Of a stretch of DNA of 64,000 nt, positions 1-10,423 are shown one piece after another. Under the pieces are notes generated by a model. That model saw only the letters and a program-made list of their open reading frames with translations. It was not told where the DNA came from and made no database searches. Location of the stretch: assembly GCA_015179045.1 (NCBI GenBank), contig WHUZ01000041.1:62001-126000 (forward strand), in the 5' to 3' direction. Position numbers and translations under genes: made by a program. The stretch's first letter is position 1. Each line of letters begins with the position of its first letter. This DNA is from Kalaharituber pfeilii (taxonomy: Eukaryota > Ascomycota > Pezizomycetes > Pezizales > Pezizaceae).

Positions 1-399
1 ATCCTCCGAGAAGCTGAAGTTGCTTCACTATAGCTGTGCACAGCAATGAGGCGACTATAGGGTATGGGCTCCCGCAGTTCAGTCTACTATTCTCTTCACG
101 TCCGTTCCTCGCTCCCAGTCGACGACTACTGTCGTTCATAAACGATGACAGCTCCACTTTCACACATGTCTGGAGAATCGGGGCCGGTGCCAGGCGTTGA
201 TCGTGAACATAGGCATGCTGGCGGAGCAAGATATAGAAGCCCCGCAATTGCTGCTCAGGCGCACCTGATGCCAAGCTCAGAGCATTTGGCAGACACCGGA
301 TGGGCAGTGGAGTGATGTGAGACTACCGGATAGTGAAGCTGCTGACACATTGGGCACGCCTTGCCAAGCATTCTGCAGCCCGCCCTCTTCTCTTCTGCT

Positions 400-670
400 C
401 CCTCCACCTCATCGACTCATCCGCCTTCTCCTCTTCTGCTTCCATCCTTCTCTCGGTTCTCCAACTCATCACCCATCCATCGCCATAGCCCCTAGGGCGG
501 CAAGCGATTAATGATATAAAAAAAAAAAAAAATCACTCATCCGCCTTCTCCTCTTCTGCTTCCATCCTTCTCTCGGTCCTCCACCTCATCGACTCATCCG
601 CCTTCTCCTCTTCTGCTCCAATCCTTCTCTCGGTCCTCCACCTCACCGACTCATCCGCCTTCTCCTCTTG
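400..670 (+). repeat. 57-bp-period minisatellite, about four units
   Basis: The word ACTCATCCGCC recurs at 415, 535, 592 and 649. The last steps are exactly 57 bp, and the first step is 57 bp (within one base) once the micro-insertion at 479-532 and its duplicated target are removed. The same 57-bp unit occurs twice in the inverted copy (7752 and 7809). A period of 57 is 19 codons, so length changes keep reading frame. Confidence 0.75.
479..532 (+). mobile_element. LINE-tail micro-insertion, family A
   Basis: The core runs from ATCGCCATAGCC to GATTAATGATAT and is followed by about 15 A. It matches the last 40 bases of the full LINE at 14916-14955. It is flanked by near-perfect 10-bp target duplications, TCACCCATCC (469-478) and TCACTCATCC (533-542, one mismatch). 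It interrupts the 57-bp tandem array. The core can fold with stem GCCC/GGGC. Confidence 0.75.
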
Positions 671-1517
671 GGCTCCCACATACCTTCTCTCTGTCCCTCA
701 TCTGCTCGACCCGCTTCAATGGACCAAACATGGATGCCAAAATACAAAGACGACCGATTTCATCAACGGCCTGTTTTTAGCAGGGAGAAAGTTCAGAAGG
801 CCTACCACACGGCAATGCTTGCATTGCAAATGTTGGATATGGTTACGCGGAGCATGCCCGAGGAGGAGAAAAAACTCAAGTTCTAACCCCTTCCAGAACT
901 TCAGGCAATTGGTAGTACGCTAACACTGGCTCAGAGCGGCAGAAGCGCGGACGGAGGTGCGGAAGTACATAAACACCGCGGCTAGTGACAAGCATGGGCT
1001 GCACAAGGCGGCTGCTCTGGTGTTTGGCATTGGATACTACCGTACGGTGTACCGGGTGGAGCTAGAGTACCTAGTTCTGTTCCTAGTTGCCGTTTGGGGT
1101 ATTGTGTTTGAGTGGACGGAGACCTACCCCCACTCTGTCTCCAAACCACTGGCGATTAAGCTCTCCGAGACCTTTTTCAAGGTCCTGAGATTGATCCTCT
1201 TTGGCCTCTATCGTGGGGTCATGGGGAAATCATGGGGAAAGCTGAAAATGGGCTGTGAAGACACTCGATTGCTGTGGGGAATGGGGGTCATGACTGTACT
1301 GGATGAGGGGGTCCGGAACATCATGATCGCAATGATGATCCCAGAAAGCGGTGTCTCAAAGCCTGTGGACCAGTTCAACGTGCTTGCTACGCCATCCATC
1401 GCGGTGGTGTTTGTGGTGCATGATCTCAAAAATAACCTGGCTCCCCGACTCCCCTTCACGGATAAGAAGGATCTTTTCACTATCTTGCTGATTACCCACT
1501 GCTGGGGCAGGGTCTAG
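668..1517 (+). CDS. Unrecognised coding block, possibly broken
   Basis: Two open stretches lie on this strand: 668-886, and 957-1517 (186 codons counted from a GTG, so the true start is unknown). The second holds a hydrophobic run (LEYLVLFLVAVWGIVFEW) that could be a membrane helix. The first stretch stops at TAA, 71 bases before the second begins. The same stop occurs in the inverted copy, so either a short intron joins them or both copies derive from an already broken ancestor. I do not recognise the family. Being part of a repeated block, it is more likely element-borne than a single-copy host gene. Confidence 0.4.
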
Positions 1518-1591
1518 GGCGGTGGGAGTTGGGGAGGCTGCTCGAAGCCCTGTTGTGGAGGAATCCGCAAGATGGTAAGAGAATAGAGGTG

Positions 1592-1848
1592 TGTCAGGGT
1601 GACCGAACAAAGTATCAATGATGTCATGGCGATGAGAGATGACGCATGGTAATCACGCCATCCATAGTTATGATGATGAAGAGAGGGAAGCTTGTTAGTT
1701 AGCACTCAATGTTAAATAGAATAATGCAAATAACCGACACGCTGGACGCCTATATATAGAGGCCCCCACGGCCTCTATACAAAGGTCAAGTTCCAAGCGT
1801 TGTCCTAAGTTACACCTCCATTTCGCTGCAATCGCAGACACCGTAACA
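1592..1848 (-). mobile_element. Solo LTR 1 (reverse orientation)
   Basis: On the minus strand it begins TGTTACGGTGTC and ends TCACCCTGACA, giving TG...CA termini over 257 bp. A perfect 5-bp target duplication AGGTG lies at 1587-1591 and 1849-1853. A TATATA element sits in the middle, flanked by GGCC-containing arms, and probably serves as the promoter TATA box. The same LTR occurs at 3632-3844 and 42821-43088. No internal retrotransposon sequence adjoins it, so this is a recombination product of a full element. Confidence 0.9.
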
Positions 1849-2299
1849 AGGTGGGGGCGGAGGTTGTTTCTGTTGCTGCTTGATTAAGGAGTTCTTCCTC
1901 TGGTACGCAAATCCCCTTGATCTTTCTTACTCCTGTGCGGGCCATCACGATGTCGGAGTTTAGACTGATCATCAAGATTACTCCAAAAGGTTGCGTTCCA
2001 CATTACATTGTTATGTTAGTCCCGGGTCATGATTTGGCGCATATTCTAGGGTGCCTGCTGACTGATACAGCTTCGCAAGGGTGCTATAGATCATGACATG
2101 ATGACAATTACACTACTTCGCCGAAGTTTTCAAACCCTCGGGAAAGCCAACTCCGGACGTGGCAGGCCAAATGTGCAGGAGGAGAGCCTGGGAAAGGGGG
2201 ATAGCACGGGGAGGTGTGGACGTGGACGTGGCGATAATATGGGTTAGAGGACACAAGGTTTGTAGGGCAATGAAGAGGCGGACAAGGCGGCAAGGAGAG

Positions 2300-2590
2300 G
2301 GATAACGAACTCTCCTACATTACCAGAACGAGGTGATCACGGAGGCGAGGATGCGCATGGCGGCCAAAGCCGCACAGCGAGCCCAGGAAAAGGAACAGAC
2401 TGGACATGGATTACAGGCCGTTACAGAGGCTAGGCAGGTCGGTACACACCCTTGCAGGCCTCCGAGGATGAAATGGTCTGAGCGCATGGAGATAAAACAG
2501 GTGAGACAGACAGGTTGGAATGCAGACAGTGTGGAGAGGAGGAGGAGACAGCAACACACATATGGAACCGATGTGGGATATTGAGGAGTA
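2300..2590 (+). pseudogene. LINE ORF2 C-terminal relic
   Basis: Reading across frames gives 'NRLDMDYRPLQRLGR' and later 'CGEEEETATHIWNRCG'. These align with 'NRLDLAYRPLERAGR' and 'CGEDEETTDHLFRGC' near the end of the intact ORF2 at 11556-14759. It is therefore the region after RNase H, including the Cys-rich knuckle. Stops and frame changes separate the pieces. No poly(A) tail remains on the downstream side. Confidence 0.65.
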
Positions 2591-2599
2591 AGCGGCCAG

Positions 2600-3430
2600 G
2601 TGGGCTGGCTCACTTTTCTTTCGACGCTCGAGTTCACTACTTGATGCAATCTCGCAGTTTATGTACATGAGACCCGTCCCTCCTTTTCTTCTTGTCCCTT
2701 GCTTTCTCTGCGGTCTCTCTTTTCCATGCTTCGCAGTTGCAATACACTCTCGATATAAGAATGTCAGTGGGCGTGGGTGGGGGGGGGGGGGATATATTCT
2801 TATTCTTATATCAAATATATTCTTATTAGCACCAAGCACAGGAAACGTTTTAAGAGATACAGTACAGACAGGTGAGGAATATCAAGAATCGGTTCAACGA
2901 AGTACAGGAAACAGAAAAGACATCTATGACTAAAGAGAATACGGTCCCGGAAAAATGCCAAGTGGATCACTTGGAGGAGGAAAAATCAATAATTTTTCTT
3001 TGTCTATTTTTTGCATTCTTCTTACTGTTTGAGTGCTTTCAATCTCTTTATATGGGGTACTTCTTATCGACAAGCTTCCTCTTATAGGCCTAGTGCAGCG
3101 AGTACACTACTGTATTGGGCAGTCTCTTTCGTTAAGCCTTCGTTCTATAAGAATATATATGGTGACCAGGCAGAAAACTTAATATTCATATCAAACATAT
3201 TCTGATTCTGTATGAGTGGGGGGGGGAGTACATTATTATATCAAATATACACTCATGTCGGACATGCTAGTATCGAGAGTGTACTGTTTGGAAATATCGA
3301 GCACCACGTGTCAATGCAAACAGAAAGAATGCCCTAACAACCGTGGTCGCGTACTGACAATCCCAAAGTATGCTACCACACCGCACAAGACTTAGCAATA
3401 TCAAAGTGACCTACTGTCTGCACAGGATTT
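2600..3430. other. No gene seen: AT-rich spacer
   Basis: The short open frames here have no recognisable content. Two related motifs with a G-run next to ATATCAAATATA-type sequence occur near 2785-2830 and 3185-3250 and look like a diverged repeat pair. Confidence 0.5.
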
Positions 3431-3431
3431 C

Positions 3432-3486
3432 TTTTTTTTTTTTTATAATCATTACTCCCGTGCATCCTTACAGCCTATGGCGAGAT
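3432..3486 (-). mobile_element. LINE 3' tail, family A, diverged
   Basis: A T-run at 3432-3444 is followed by ATAATCATTACTC and, further on, CCTATGGCGAGATAAGTACATA. The reverse complement reads CTCGCCATAGG...GAGTAATGATTAT plus A's, the family A tail. The bases beyond (AAGTACATAGGAGATA) match the 3' untranslated region of the LINE fragment at 21188-21603, so this may be part of a longer 5'-truncated copy. I could not find its target duplication. Confidence 0.55.
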
Positions 3487-3631
3487 AAGTACATAGGAGA
3501 TAGCCTGACTGTCTGCCGACGAAAGAACTCCTGAAATCAAACCAACAGCAACGGCATCCGTCCCTGCCTGCCCAGTTTCCCGTAGCTAGTGGTACGATTC
3601 CTCCACAACAGGGCTTCTAGCAGCATCCCCT

Positions 3632-3844
3632 TGTTACGGTGTCTGCGATGGCAGCGAAATGTAGGTGTAACTCAGGACAACGCTTGGAACTTGACCCTTT
3701 GTATAGGGCCGCTTAGGCCTCTTTATATAGGCCTCCAGTATGTCGGTTATTGCATTATTCTATATAACATTTAAGTGCTAAATAACAAGCTTCTCTCTCA
3801 TCATCATTATGGCATCATTGATACTTTGTTCGGTCACCCTGACA
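3632..3844 (+). mobile_element. Solo LTR 2
   Basis: It starts TGTTACGGTGTC and ends TCACCCTGACA over 213 bp. Perfect 5-bp target duplications CCCCT lie at 3627-3631 and 3845-3849. It is shorter than LTR 1 (257 bp) and LTR 3 (268 bp), mainly in the repetitive ATCATCAT-type stretch. It keeps a TATATA box near 3725. Confidence 0.9.
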
Positions 3845-3849
3845 CCCCT

Positions 3850-4600
3850 ACTACCCCTACTCTAAGCATTTCCCCAGCAGTGGGTCATTAGCAACAAACG
3901 AAAAGAGCTCCCTCACACCAGTGAAGTAGTCTCATACCAAGCCCCTAGGGCACTCTCCGAGCGCAGCGAGGGTCTTGACTATCTTTCGTTTAGTTATGGC
4001 AAAGCTTGTCCTTGGCGAAGGCAACCGTCTAAGGTCCCTTAGAAACCACGGTTGCTTCGTCGAAAGAAAAACGTGTAGTTGTAACTAAGCTGTAATTAGT
4101 TCTATGTACACAAGCCATCATAGGCTCATTTTTCATCACAAACACTCATTAGCAAAAAAATTTGTTCACATCCCAAGGCGTTCCATGCGTCGGATGCACT
4201 AATGCCATGGGACGTCAACCGCCTATCCCAGTAATATAACTTTTCTAACGCTGCGTCTGGATAGCTTTCCGCGTCGGCTATCCTCCTCAATGTTGAGTAT
4301 TTCCTCCGGCATCTGGAATTTGGCTCTTTTTTATTTATGTATCCTCAACTATGGCATGATATTTACTATATTATCAATTCTAGACTTATATGCTCTACAT
4401 TATCAATTACAGACTATATCCTCAGAATTAGTAGTTGACTACTCACGCCTCCCACGCTTATTGCATAGATTTTATTCTACCGCGCCATAATATCATGTTT
4501 GACAACCAATTCATTAACAACTAGCTATGCTGACCTATATACAAGTGCCTTCCACTATTTCACCTCTTCTACTGCTGCTTCACTGTATTCTTATTCTACT
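3850..4600. other. No gene seen
   Basis: The stretch between solo LTR 2 and the minisatellite has only short open frames without recognisable motifs. Confidence 0.5.
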
Positions 4601-5665
4601 ACAGATTACAATCTTAGAAGACCTGCCATACCTGTTTAATTGAGCTCATATTACCTCATCATGCGCTGTCAAGTGAGCTATGCCATTCCTATTAAATTAA
4701 GCTCATTCTGCCATATCTCATGTCGTTGTATAGAACCTATTATAGGTATCCAATTCGGCTCATTCTGCCACCTCTCACGCTGTTAAGGGAGGTGTACCAT
4801 ACCTATTAGATTGAGCTCATGTTGCCTCATCACATGCCATCGAAAGAGACCTACTATACATATCAAATTCAGCTCATGTTATTACATCTCATACTGTTGT
4901 ATAGAACCTGACATATGTGTTAAATTGAGCTCATTCTATCATATCTCATACTGTCATATAGAACCTCTCATACCTGTCAAATTCGGCTCATTCTGCCATT
5001 TCTCCCGCCATCGAGTGGGACCTGCCATATCTATTAAATTATACTCATGCTGCTATATCTCGCACCGTCATGTAGGAGCTGCCATACCTCTCAAATTCAG
5101 CTCATTCTGCCACATCGTGCAAGGTGAATTGAATACCTGTAAATTGAGTTCATTCTATTACATCTCACGCCATCGTGTACGGCCTGCCGTATCTCTCAAA
5201 TTCGACTCATTCTGCCACATCTCACACGATGGAAATAGACCTGAATGACCTGTTAAATTAAGTTCATTTGCTACATAAGAGAGATACGCCATACCAGTTG
5301 AATTGAGCTCATTCTGCTATATATTGTGCCGTTGTATTGGACCTGTCATACCTGTCAAATTGAACTTATTCTATTATATCTTACACTATCGTATAGGATC
5401 TGTCAATACCAGTCAAATTTGGCTCATTCTGCCATATCTTGCAAGGTAGAAATGGACCTGCAATACCTGTAAATTGAGCTCATTCTACCATATCTCACGC
5501 CGTTAGCTCATTCTGCCACATCTCGTACAGTGGAAATAGACCTGGATAACCTGTTAAATTGAGCTTATTCTGCTACATCTTGCATCTCGTGCTTGCAACG
5601 GGAACCTGTTATATCTGTCAAATTCAGCTAATGTTGGCTCATCGCTTGCTATCATCTTGAAAAGA
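4600..5665 (+). repeat. 57-bp-period degenerate minisatellite, about 17 units
   Basis: The anchor GCTCATTCTGCC and its variants start at 4701, 4758, 4815, 4872, 4929, 4986, 5043 and 5100, which are exact 57-bp steps. Occasional shorter steps (48 or 45) follow. Each unit also carries CC-TACCTGT-AAATT and CATATCTCAC-type words. Because 57 is 19 codons, a 145-codon open frame (4811-5248) exists, but it merely translates the repeat and lacks features of a real protein. Confidence 0.85.
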
Positions 5666-5679
5666 GACCTGCCATGCCT

Positions 5680-5877
5680 GTTAAATTGACGCTGCTGTCA
5701 ATACCGTTGTTGATGCTGCTGTTGCTATCGACGCCACTGTCAATGCCGCTATTGACGCTGCTGTCGACGCCGCTGTCGATGCTGCTGTTGCTGTCGACGC
5801 CGCTGTCGACTCTGCTGTTACTGTCAACCGCTGTCGACGCTGCTGTTGCTGTCGATGCCGCTGTCGACACCCTTGTC
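5680..5877 (+). repeat. CTG/GTCGAC trinucleotide-type low-complexity tract
   Basis: The tract is built from GCTGCTGTCGACGCC and GCTGTTGCTGTCGAC-like words in three-base register. It is open in both directions (Val/Asp/Ala on one strand, Ser/Thr/Asp on the other), but this follows from the trinucleotide structure. It ends at a family A micro-insertion. Confidence 0.7.
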
Positions 5878-5936
5878 ATCGCCATAGCCTTCGAGGCGGC
5901 ATGCGATTAATGAAATAAAAAAAAAAAAAAAAAAAA
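5878..5936 (+). mobile_element. LINE-tail micro-insertion, family A, perfect TSD
   Basis: The core is ATCGCCATAGCC...GATTAATGAAAT plus about 22 A. A perfect 12-bp target duplication GACACCCTTGTC lies at 5866-5877 and 5937-5948, so both ends are defined to the base. Compared with the LINE tail at 14916, the stem pair changes from GCCC/GGGC to GCCT/AGGC. This is a compensatory change that keeps the hairpin. Confidence 0.9.
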
Positions 5937-6048
5937 GACACCCTTGTCGACAGCGATGGAGTAGGGGTGTCGAAGGGGCGTCGACAGCACCTTCAGCGCT
6001 TGTTGGTACCTAATCTTCTATCAATATAATAAAAAGACTCGATACTAT

Positions 6049-6935
6049 TCACCTTATTTTTTTTGATAAGCCGTCATTGGTTTTTTTAATGCTAGTAAAT
6101 CTTTCGATACCTAAGGTAGGTTTCTTCTTCTTTTGGCATTGCATAACTGTTGTACATTTCTTTGCAATTCCTTTTCTGTCACCAAAAGGTACATCAATCA
6201 CTAATATATGACTGCAATTATCTGAATGACCTCTGCTTGAAGCCTCTATTAGGTTTATCATAAGGTACTTCTAATCTCTATGGAACCACCCACCATCTAT
6301 ACTGTCTACCTCCGTTGACAGCCACAATCACACTATGCTCTTTCGTTCATAGTCATCTGTATCACTAAATGCTAGTAACGAGCACATATTAGACTAGACT
6401 AAACCTCTAGGCATTAGTCTTCCCACAAGGCTAGGCTTTTTTTTTTTTTTTTTTTAATATCACATGACCCCGCTTGTAGCTGTTCGCCATGGCAGGGCAC
6501 AAGGCTAGGCTAATAACTACTGGTGGCATTTGAATCTTTCAATCTATCCTCTCTTGCACTAGTATCTCCCACTTGCTCATTATTACCTATGGTAGATGCA
6601 TCGTCACTATTGTCTGAAGATTCATCTTTATTCTTGTCCTTAGCTTCTAGAGTAGTCTTATAACTAGCTTCCAGAGCACCCAGCTACGCCTCCCTTACCC
6701 AGCAACCTTTCTGACCCATTTTTGACTCCTCAGCCACTGACGTACCCAGCTTCGATAGAGCTAGGCTTAGCTTTTGCCTGTTGCTTCTACCAGAAAGAAT
6801 TTGCCCCAGCACTTCTGACCATTCCCCTCTACACTTGCTTTCCAAATCAGCTACAATCTATATTCTACATGCATATGCCTCCACCTTTGCCTTGGTCTCC
6901 TCCTTAATCTTCTCAATCTTAGTGCTCGGTTATGT
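6049..6935 (-). pseudogene. Unrecognised coding relic interrupted by a micro-insertion
   Basis: The minus strand from about 6930 downwards reads as a charged, coiled-coil-like protein (words such as KIKEETKAKVEAYA and EASYKTTLEAKDKNKDES) with two or three isolated in-frame stops. The micro-insertion at 6438-6497 then interrupts it. Below that point a further open stretch contains ILVIDVPFGDRKGIAKK. Low stop density over several hundred bases suggests a decayed gene. I do not recognise the family. Confidence 0.35.
6438..6497 (-). mobile_element. LINE-tail micro-insertion, family B, perfect TSD
   Basis: A perfect 14-bp target duplication CACAAGGCTAGGCT lies at 6424-6437 and 6498-6511. On the minus strand the insert starts CCCTGCCATGGCGAACAGC, passes AAGCGGGGTCATGTGAT and ends in about 18 A. 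The outer arms CCCTGC and GCGGGG can pair. It is the same core as the insertions at 19932 and 28174. Confidence 0.9.
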
Positions 6936-7247
6936 AAGATCTCCATCTGTTCAGCCAAGTACTCAGGAATCAAGCCTTTGAGCTGGACTTTGGCACGGGT
7001 GCTTGGATCCGGAGTAAAATCTATAGTGGATACAAATTTGTATATTACTAAGATGACGTACAGGGTCTGAGTTTAGATGTATAGGTTATGAGAATGATTG
7101 AGGTGAGGCAGTGGGTCCGAATTTTATTGTGATGATGTTCTGTTGTGGTGTGGGCCCTGACTCGGAGGTGAGCTGAGTACCTAGCTTTCTACAAACATAC
7201 CTTAGAATCCATAGGCCGACGCTTGACGCATCGATGCAGATCCTGGA

Positions 7248-7912
7248 GAGCTTAATCGCCAGTGGTTTGGAGACAGAGTGGGGGTAGGTCTCCGTCCACT
7301 CAAACACAATACCCCAAACGGCAACTAGGAACAGAACTAGGTACTCTAGCTCCACCCGGTACACCATACGGTAGTATCCAATGCCAAACACCAGAGCAGC
7401 CGCCTTGTGCAGCCCGCGCTTGTCACTAGCCGCGGTGTTTATGTACTTCCGCACCTCCGTCCGCGCTTCTGCCGCTCTGAGCCAGTGTTAGCGTACTACC
7501 AATTGCCTCAAGGTCTGGAAGGGGTTAGAACTTGAGTTTTTTCTCCTGCTCGGGCATGCTCCGCGTAACCATATCCAACATTTGCAATGCAAGCATTGCC
7601 GTGTGGTACGCCTTCTGAACTTTCTCCCTGCTAAAGGCAGGCCGTTGATGAAATCGGTCGTCTTTGTATTTTGGCATCCATGTTTGGTCCATTGAAGCGG
7701 GTCGAGCAGATGAGGGACAGAGAGAAGGTATGTGGGAGCCCAAGAGGAGAAGGCGGATGAGTCGGTGAGGTGGAGGACCGAGAGAAGGATTGGAGCAGAA
7801 GAGCAGAAGGCGGATGAGTCGATGAGGTGGAGGACCGAGAGAAGGATGGGAGCAGAAGCGAAGAGGGCGGGCTGCGGAATGCTTGGCAAGGCATGCCCCC
7901 TGTGTCGGCACC
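7248..7912 (-). repeat. Right arm of the large inverted duplication
   Basis: This is the reverse complement of the block at 340-1165, including two 57-bp units and the same two coding stretches. In this copy the coding stretch continues past the shared part (to about 7086) with unrelated sequence. A partial local duplication also exists in this arm: the QTWMPK and FCSHPSLG words occur twice on the minus strand between 7525 and 8121. Confidence 0.8.
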
Positions 7913-8399
7913 TTCCCCATAATCCATTGCCTTATGGTAGGCTGCCTGTTTGCCGTCGCCGCTGAAGGTAGGCCGTTTCTCCATTGACCATCATTGTCTT
8001 TCGGCATCCAGGTTTGTACTGGCCACTCTCTTATTAATTTGACAAAGTACAGGGGGCGGGATCGTTCCTGAAGTGCAGAGGGCGAGAGCAGAAGGGAGGA
8101 GGTAGGCTTTAAAACGCCCACTAAGGCATGTACAATGCTTCAGCATCCAGCCCTGGGGAAAGCACCTTTTATTTCCATTATCAATAAAGTACTCGCTATA
8201 GCTAGTACTCTGCCACTTGAACGGGCTATCCGGTATAGTGGTTGGGTGGTTATGGGGAGGAGAGATAAGCGGGGAGGGAGCAGGATGGATGGGGCGGTGA
8301 GGTGGGGACTGCGCGAGAGGGCGAGAAGAGGATGCGGAAGATGAAAGAAGGACGCTGTCAAGCAGTGCCAAGGCCCGCCAAGCAGAATGACATAAGCTG

Positions 8400-9176
8400 C
8401 TATCGTGCTCCCTTTCATGTTTCGAGGACGCCATCATTACCCTCAAAATGCTCATTATCGAAATGGTACAGCAAACTACAGCCACTATCCTCACTTCCGG
8501 AAACAAGCTGACAAATCAGTCCTACAAAGTGCAAGCTTGGCTCCAACAGCTCGCGCTGTAATTTACCTTACATACCTCCCAGTCCTGCCCACCCAGTGAC
8601 GCAGGTGGAGATACTCCACAAACCTCCCTGCAAGAGCGACTGCAGTATGAGTATGAGAACATCATTCAAGATTTCGATCCTTCTTCCATCGCCCCTTACC
8701 TGCATGTCCCTGAAGACCAGCTGTTATGTGAACGCTTCGACCAGAAACACGGAACGATAGATCTTACTCCCAGTCACCATTCGCTCAACCTCACATTCAA
8801 TGCCTGGAACACATGCTAGAGATATCTCGCAGGCTTGCTTGCCAATCCGGCACTAGTGTAATGTGCGGGAATTGCAAATTGCACAATCTACGGCGCACAA
8901 AAGACATGGCGAGGAGAAGGGTATTTTGCATACCATTGGACAAGGTACACGGCTGGTGTAGTCACTCCATAATTCGGATTGCAACTTGTCACACGGGAGG
9001 ACACGTTGCAGATGTGGTTGGAGTATCCGACGTTGGCGGAACAAGGAAGCAGAGGGGCGGTATTAACCTCCGCGTCGCTGGCTATATTAGAACGTGCGAG
9101 GAAGCTTATTGCAGAGGGCGTCGGGGAGCAAGAGTGGGAATGTCTGTGTCGTGAGTGGGACTGGTTGCAAAAATGA
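8400..9176 (+). pseudogene. Unrecognised decayed gene
   Basis: One frame reads almost through from about 8620 to a normal stop at 9174-9176, broken by three isolated TAG/TAA codons. It gives words such as QERLQYEYENIIQDFDPSS and, at the end, QMWLEYPTLAEQGSRG and EQEWECLCREWDWLQK. Acidic and hydrophobic residues alternate as in a folded helical protein. An earlier frame from about 8440 (EMVQQTTATILTSGNK) may be its upstream part after a frameshift. I do not recognise the family. The sparse stops suggest point-mutational decay rather than random sequence. Confidence 0.4.
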
Positions 9177-9738
9177 TATGGGAGAGACATGCTTTTAATA
9201 TCATGTCGAAAGGAGGCTGGCAGTTATCCTCGTACAAGTGAGAAGTCGACGCTGCTTGCTTGGTATTTGCACAAGCTTATTACTAGAGCAATGGAGTTTA
9301 TTGCATACAATGAGCTATCAATCACTTTGTCAGACGCTATAGGCGAGGAGGGACATCTATAGGATAGTCTAAAGAATGAGTTCTTATAGTATGAAAGTGC
9401 ACTTGCACAGGAGGAGTACGACTCGGAAAAGATGAGTGTAACACGGTTTTAAAGGCTCATGACCTGCAACAGTTCCTTCAATTCTGCAAGGCCAGAAGGC
9501 AATGATGAAGATACAGTAGATTCCTTATGTGAAGATATCGAAAACGCCCAATACGAGATGATCCTGATGGTTCTAGAGACAAAATAGCTTGTATGGACAA
9601 GAGTACCAAAGAGGATAGAGTGTGAACAGAACATTCCCAAAACTTTCGGAAGATTGACTCATAAATCTTTGTGACCATAGGCAGAGTGGGCTTTGTAGAG
9701 TTTCGCTTGCGCGAATTCAGGGTAATGCAGTATCTCTA

Positions 9739-10104
9739 AATTTTTTTTTTTTTTTTTTTTTTTTTTTGATCACGTAACCCCGCATACAGGCTCTCAGCCT
9801 ATGGCAGGACTCATTTATTACCCGGAATCAGGTCTGTGACACCAGGTTGTGGGCCGGATCACCCATGCTACTTATTTATCTACACGACTTCACCATGGCT
9901 GCAGATGAACAAATGCAGACAGACAGTGGACCAAGCGCAATAATACATACAATGGATTCTTAATCAGTCTCCATTGTATCCTCCCCAGTCCTACCCACCT
10001 GCTTTCCTTTGTCTTTCCTTCCCCTATCCCACTCATACGCATCCCAGCTGTACTTCTTACCTCCGATGCGTAGAGTGTCTGGTATTTGACTAGTCCTACC
10101 TGCC
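9739..10104 (-). pseudogene. Older LINE relic: ORF1 end and family B 3' tail
   Basis: On the minus strand the ORF1 relic from 15112-16115 resumes on this side of the MULE with QIPDTLRIGGKKYSWDAYEWDR. It then reaches a stop near 9960 and runs into a 3' region ending CCTGCCATAGGC...GGGGTTACGTGATC and a long A-run (T-run at 9739-9767 on the plus strand). That 3' region resembles the one at 27772-27850. ORF2 is missing between ORF1 and the tail, so this copy had an internal deletion or is a non-autonomous derivative. Confidence 0.6.
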
Positions 10105-10206
10105 CGGAATGTCTCTGTCCAGTCACTTTCTGACTGGACGGAAGCCGGGATAAGTGACGCTAAACTATACAAGCGACCGCTAATCTACTAGTACATACAA
10201 CCCATG
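10105..10206 (+). repeat. MULE left terminal inverted repeat
   Basis: It pairs with 14999-15111 as reverse complement with a few substitutions. The shared inner part includes GCGACCGCTAA and CTACTAGTAC. Confidence 0.85.
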
Positions 10207-10423
10207 CTCGGAGTGCAGGGATAAATTGAAATCACGAATTCTTGTTTTTATTATATTACTCGACGAATTTTTTTTTATTTTTATGTTTTTTTTATATTTC
10301 TACTCGACGAATTCTCATCAAAAGATTGGAATGCCACAGTACATCTCACACTGCCCCACCACCAACTATTGCTTGCTTCATATTGTCTTACCTCACACAA
10401 CGCATAACAACAAACAACAATCA

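Larger units (their letters stand above)
340..1165 (+). repeat. Left arm of a large inverted duplication
   Basis: This block is repeated as its reverse complement at about 7248-7910. The shared part includes C/T-rich 57-bp tandem units, a coding stretch containing WMPKYKDDRFHQRP and a second containing TAASDKHGLHKAAALVFG. Similarity stops near 1165 in this copy, where the other copy switches to unrelated sequence after 'AIKLS'. The loop between arms is about 6 kb and holds LINE fragments, solo LTRs and a minisatellite. The arms differ by scattered substitutions, so the duplication is not brand new. Confidence 0.8.

Noticed and set aside
4811..5248. 145-codon open frame with 19-residue repeats
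   Set aside because: It is a by-product of the 57-bp tandem repeat; its length equals the number of repeats that happen to keep frame.
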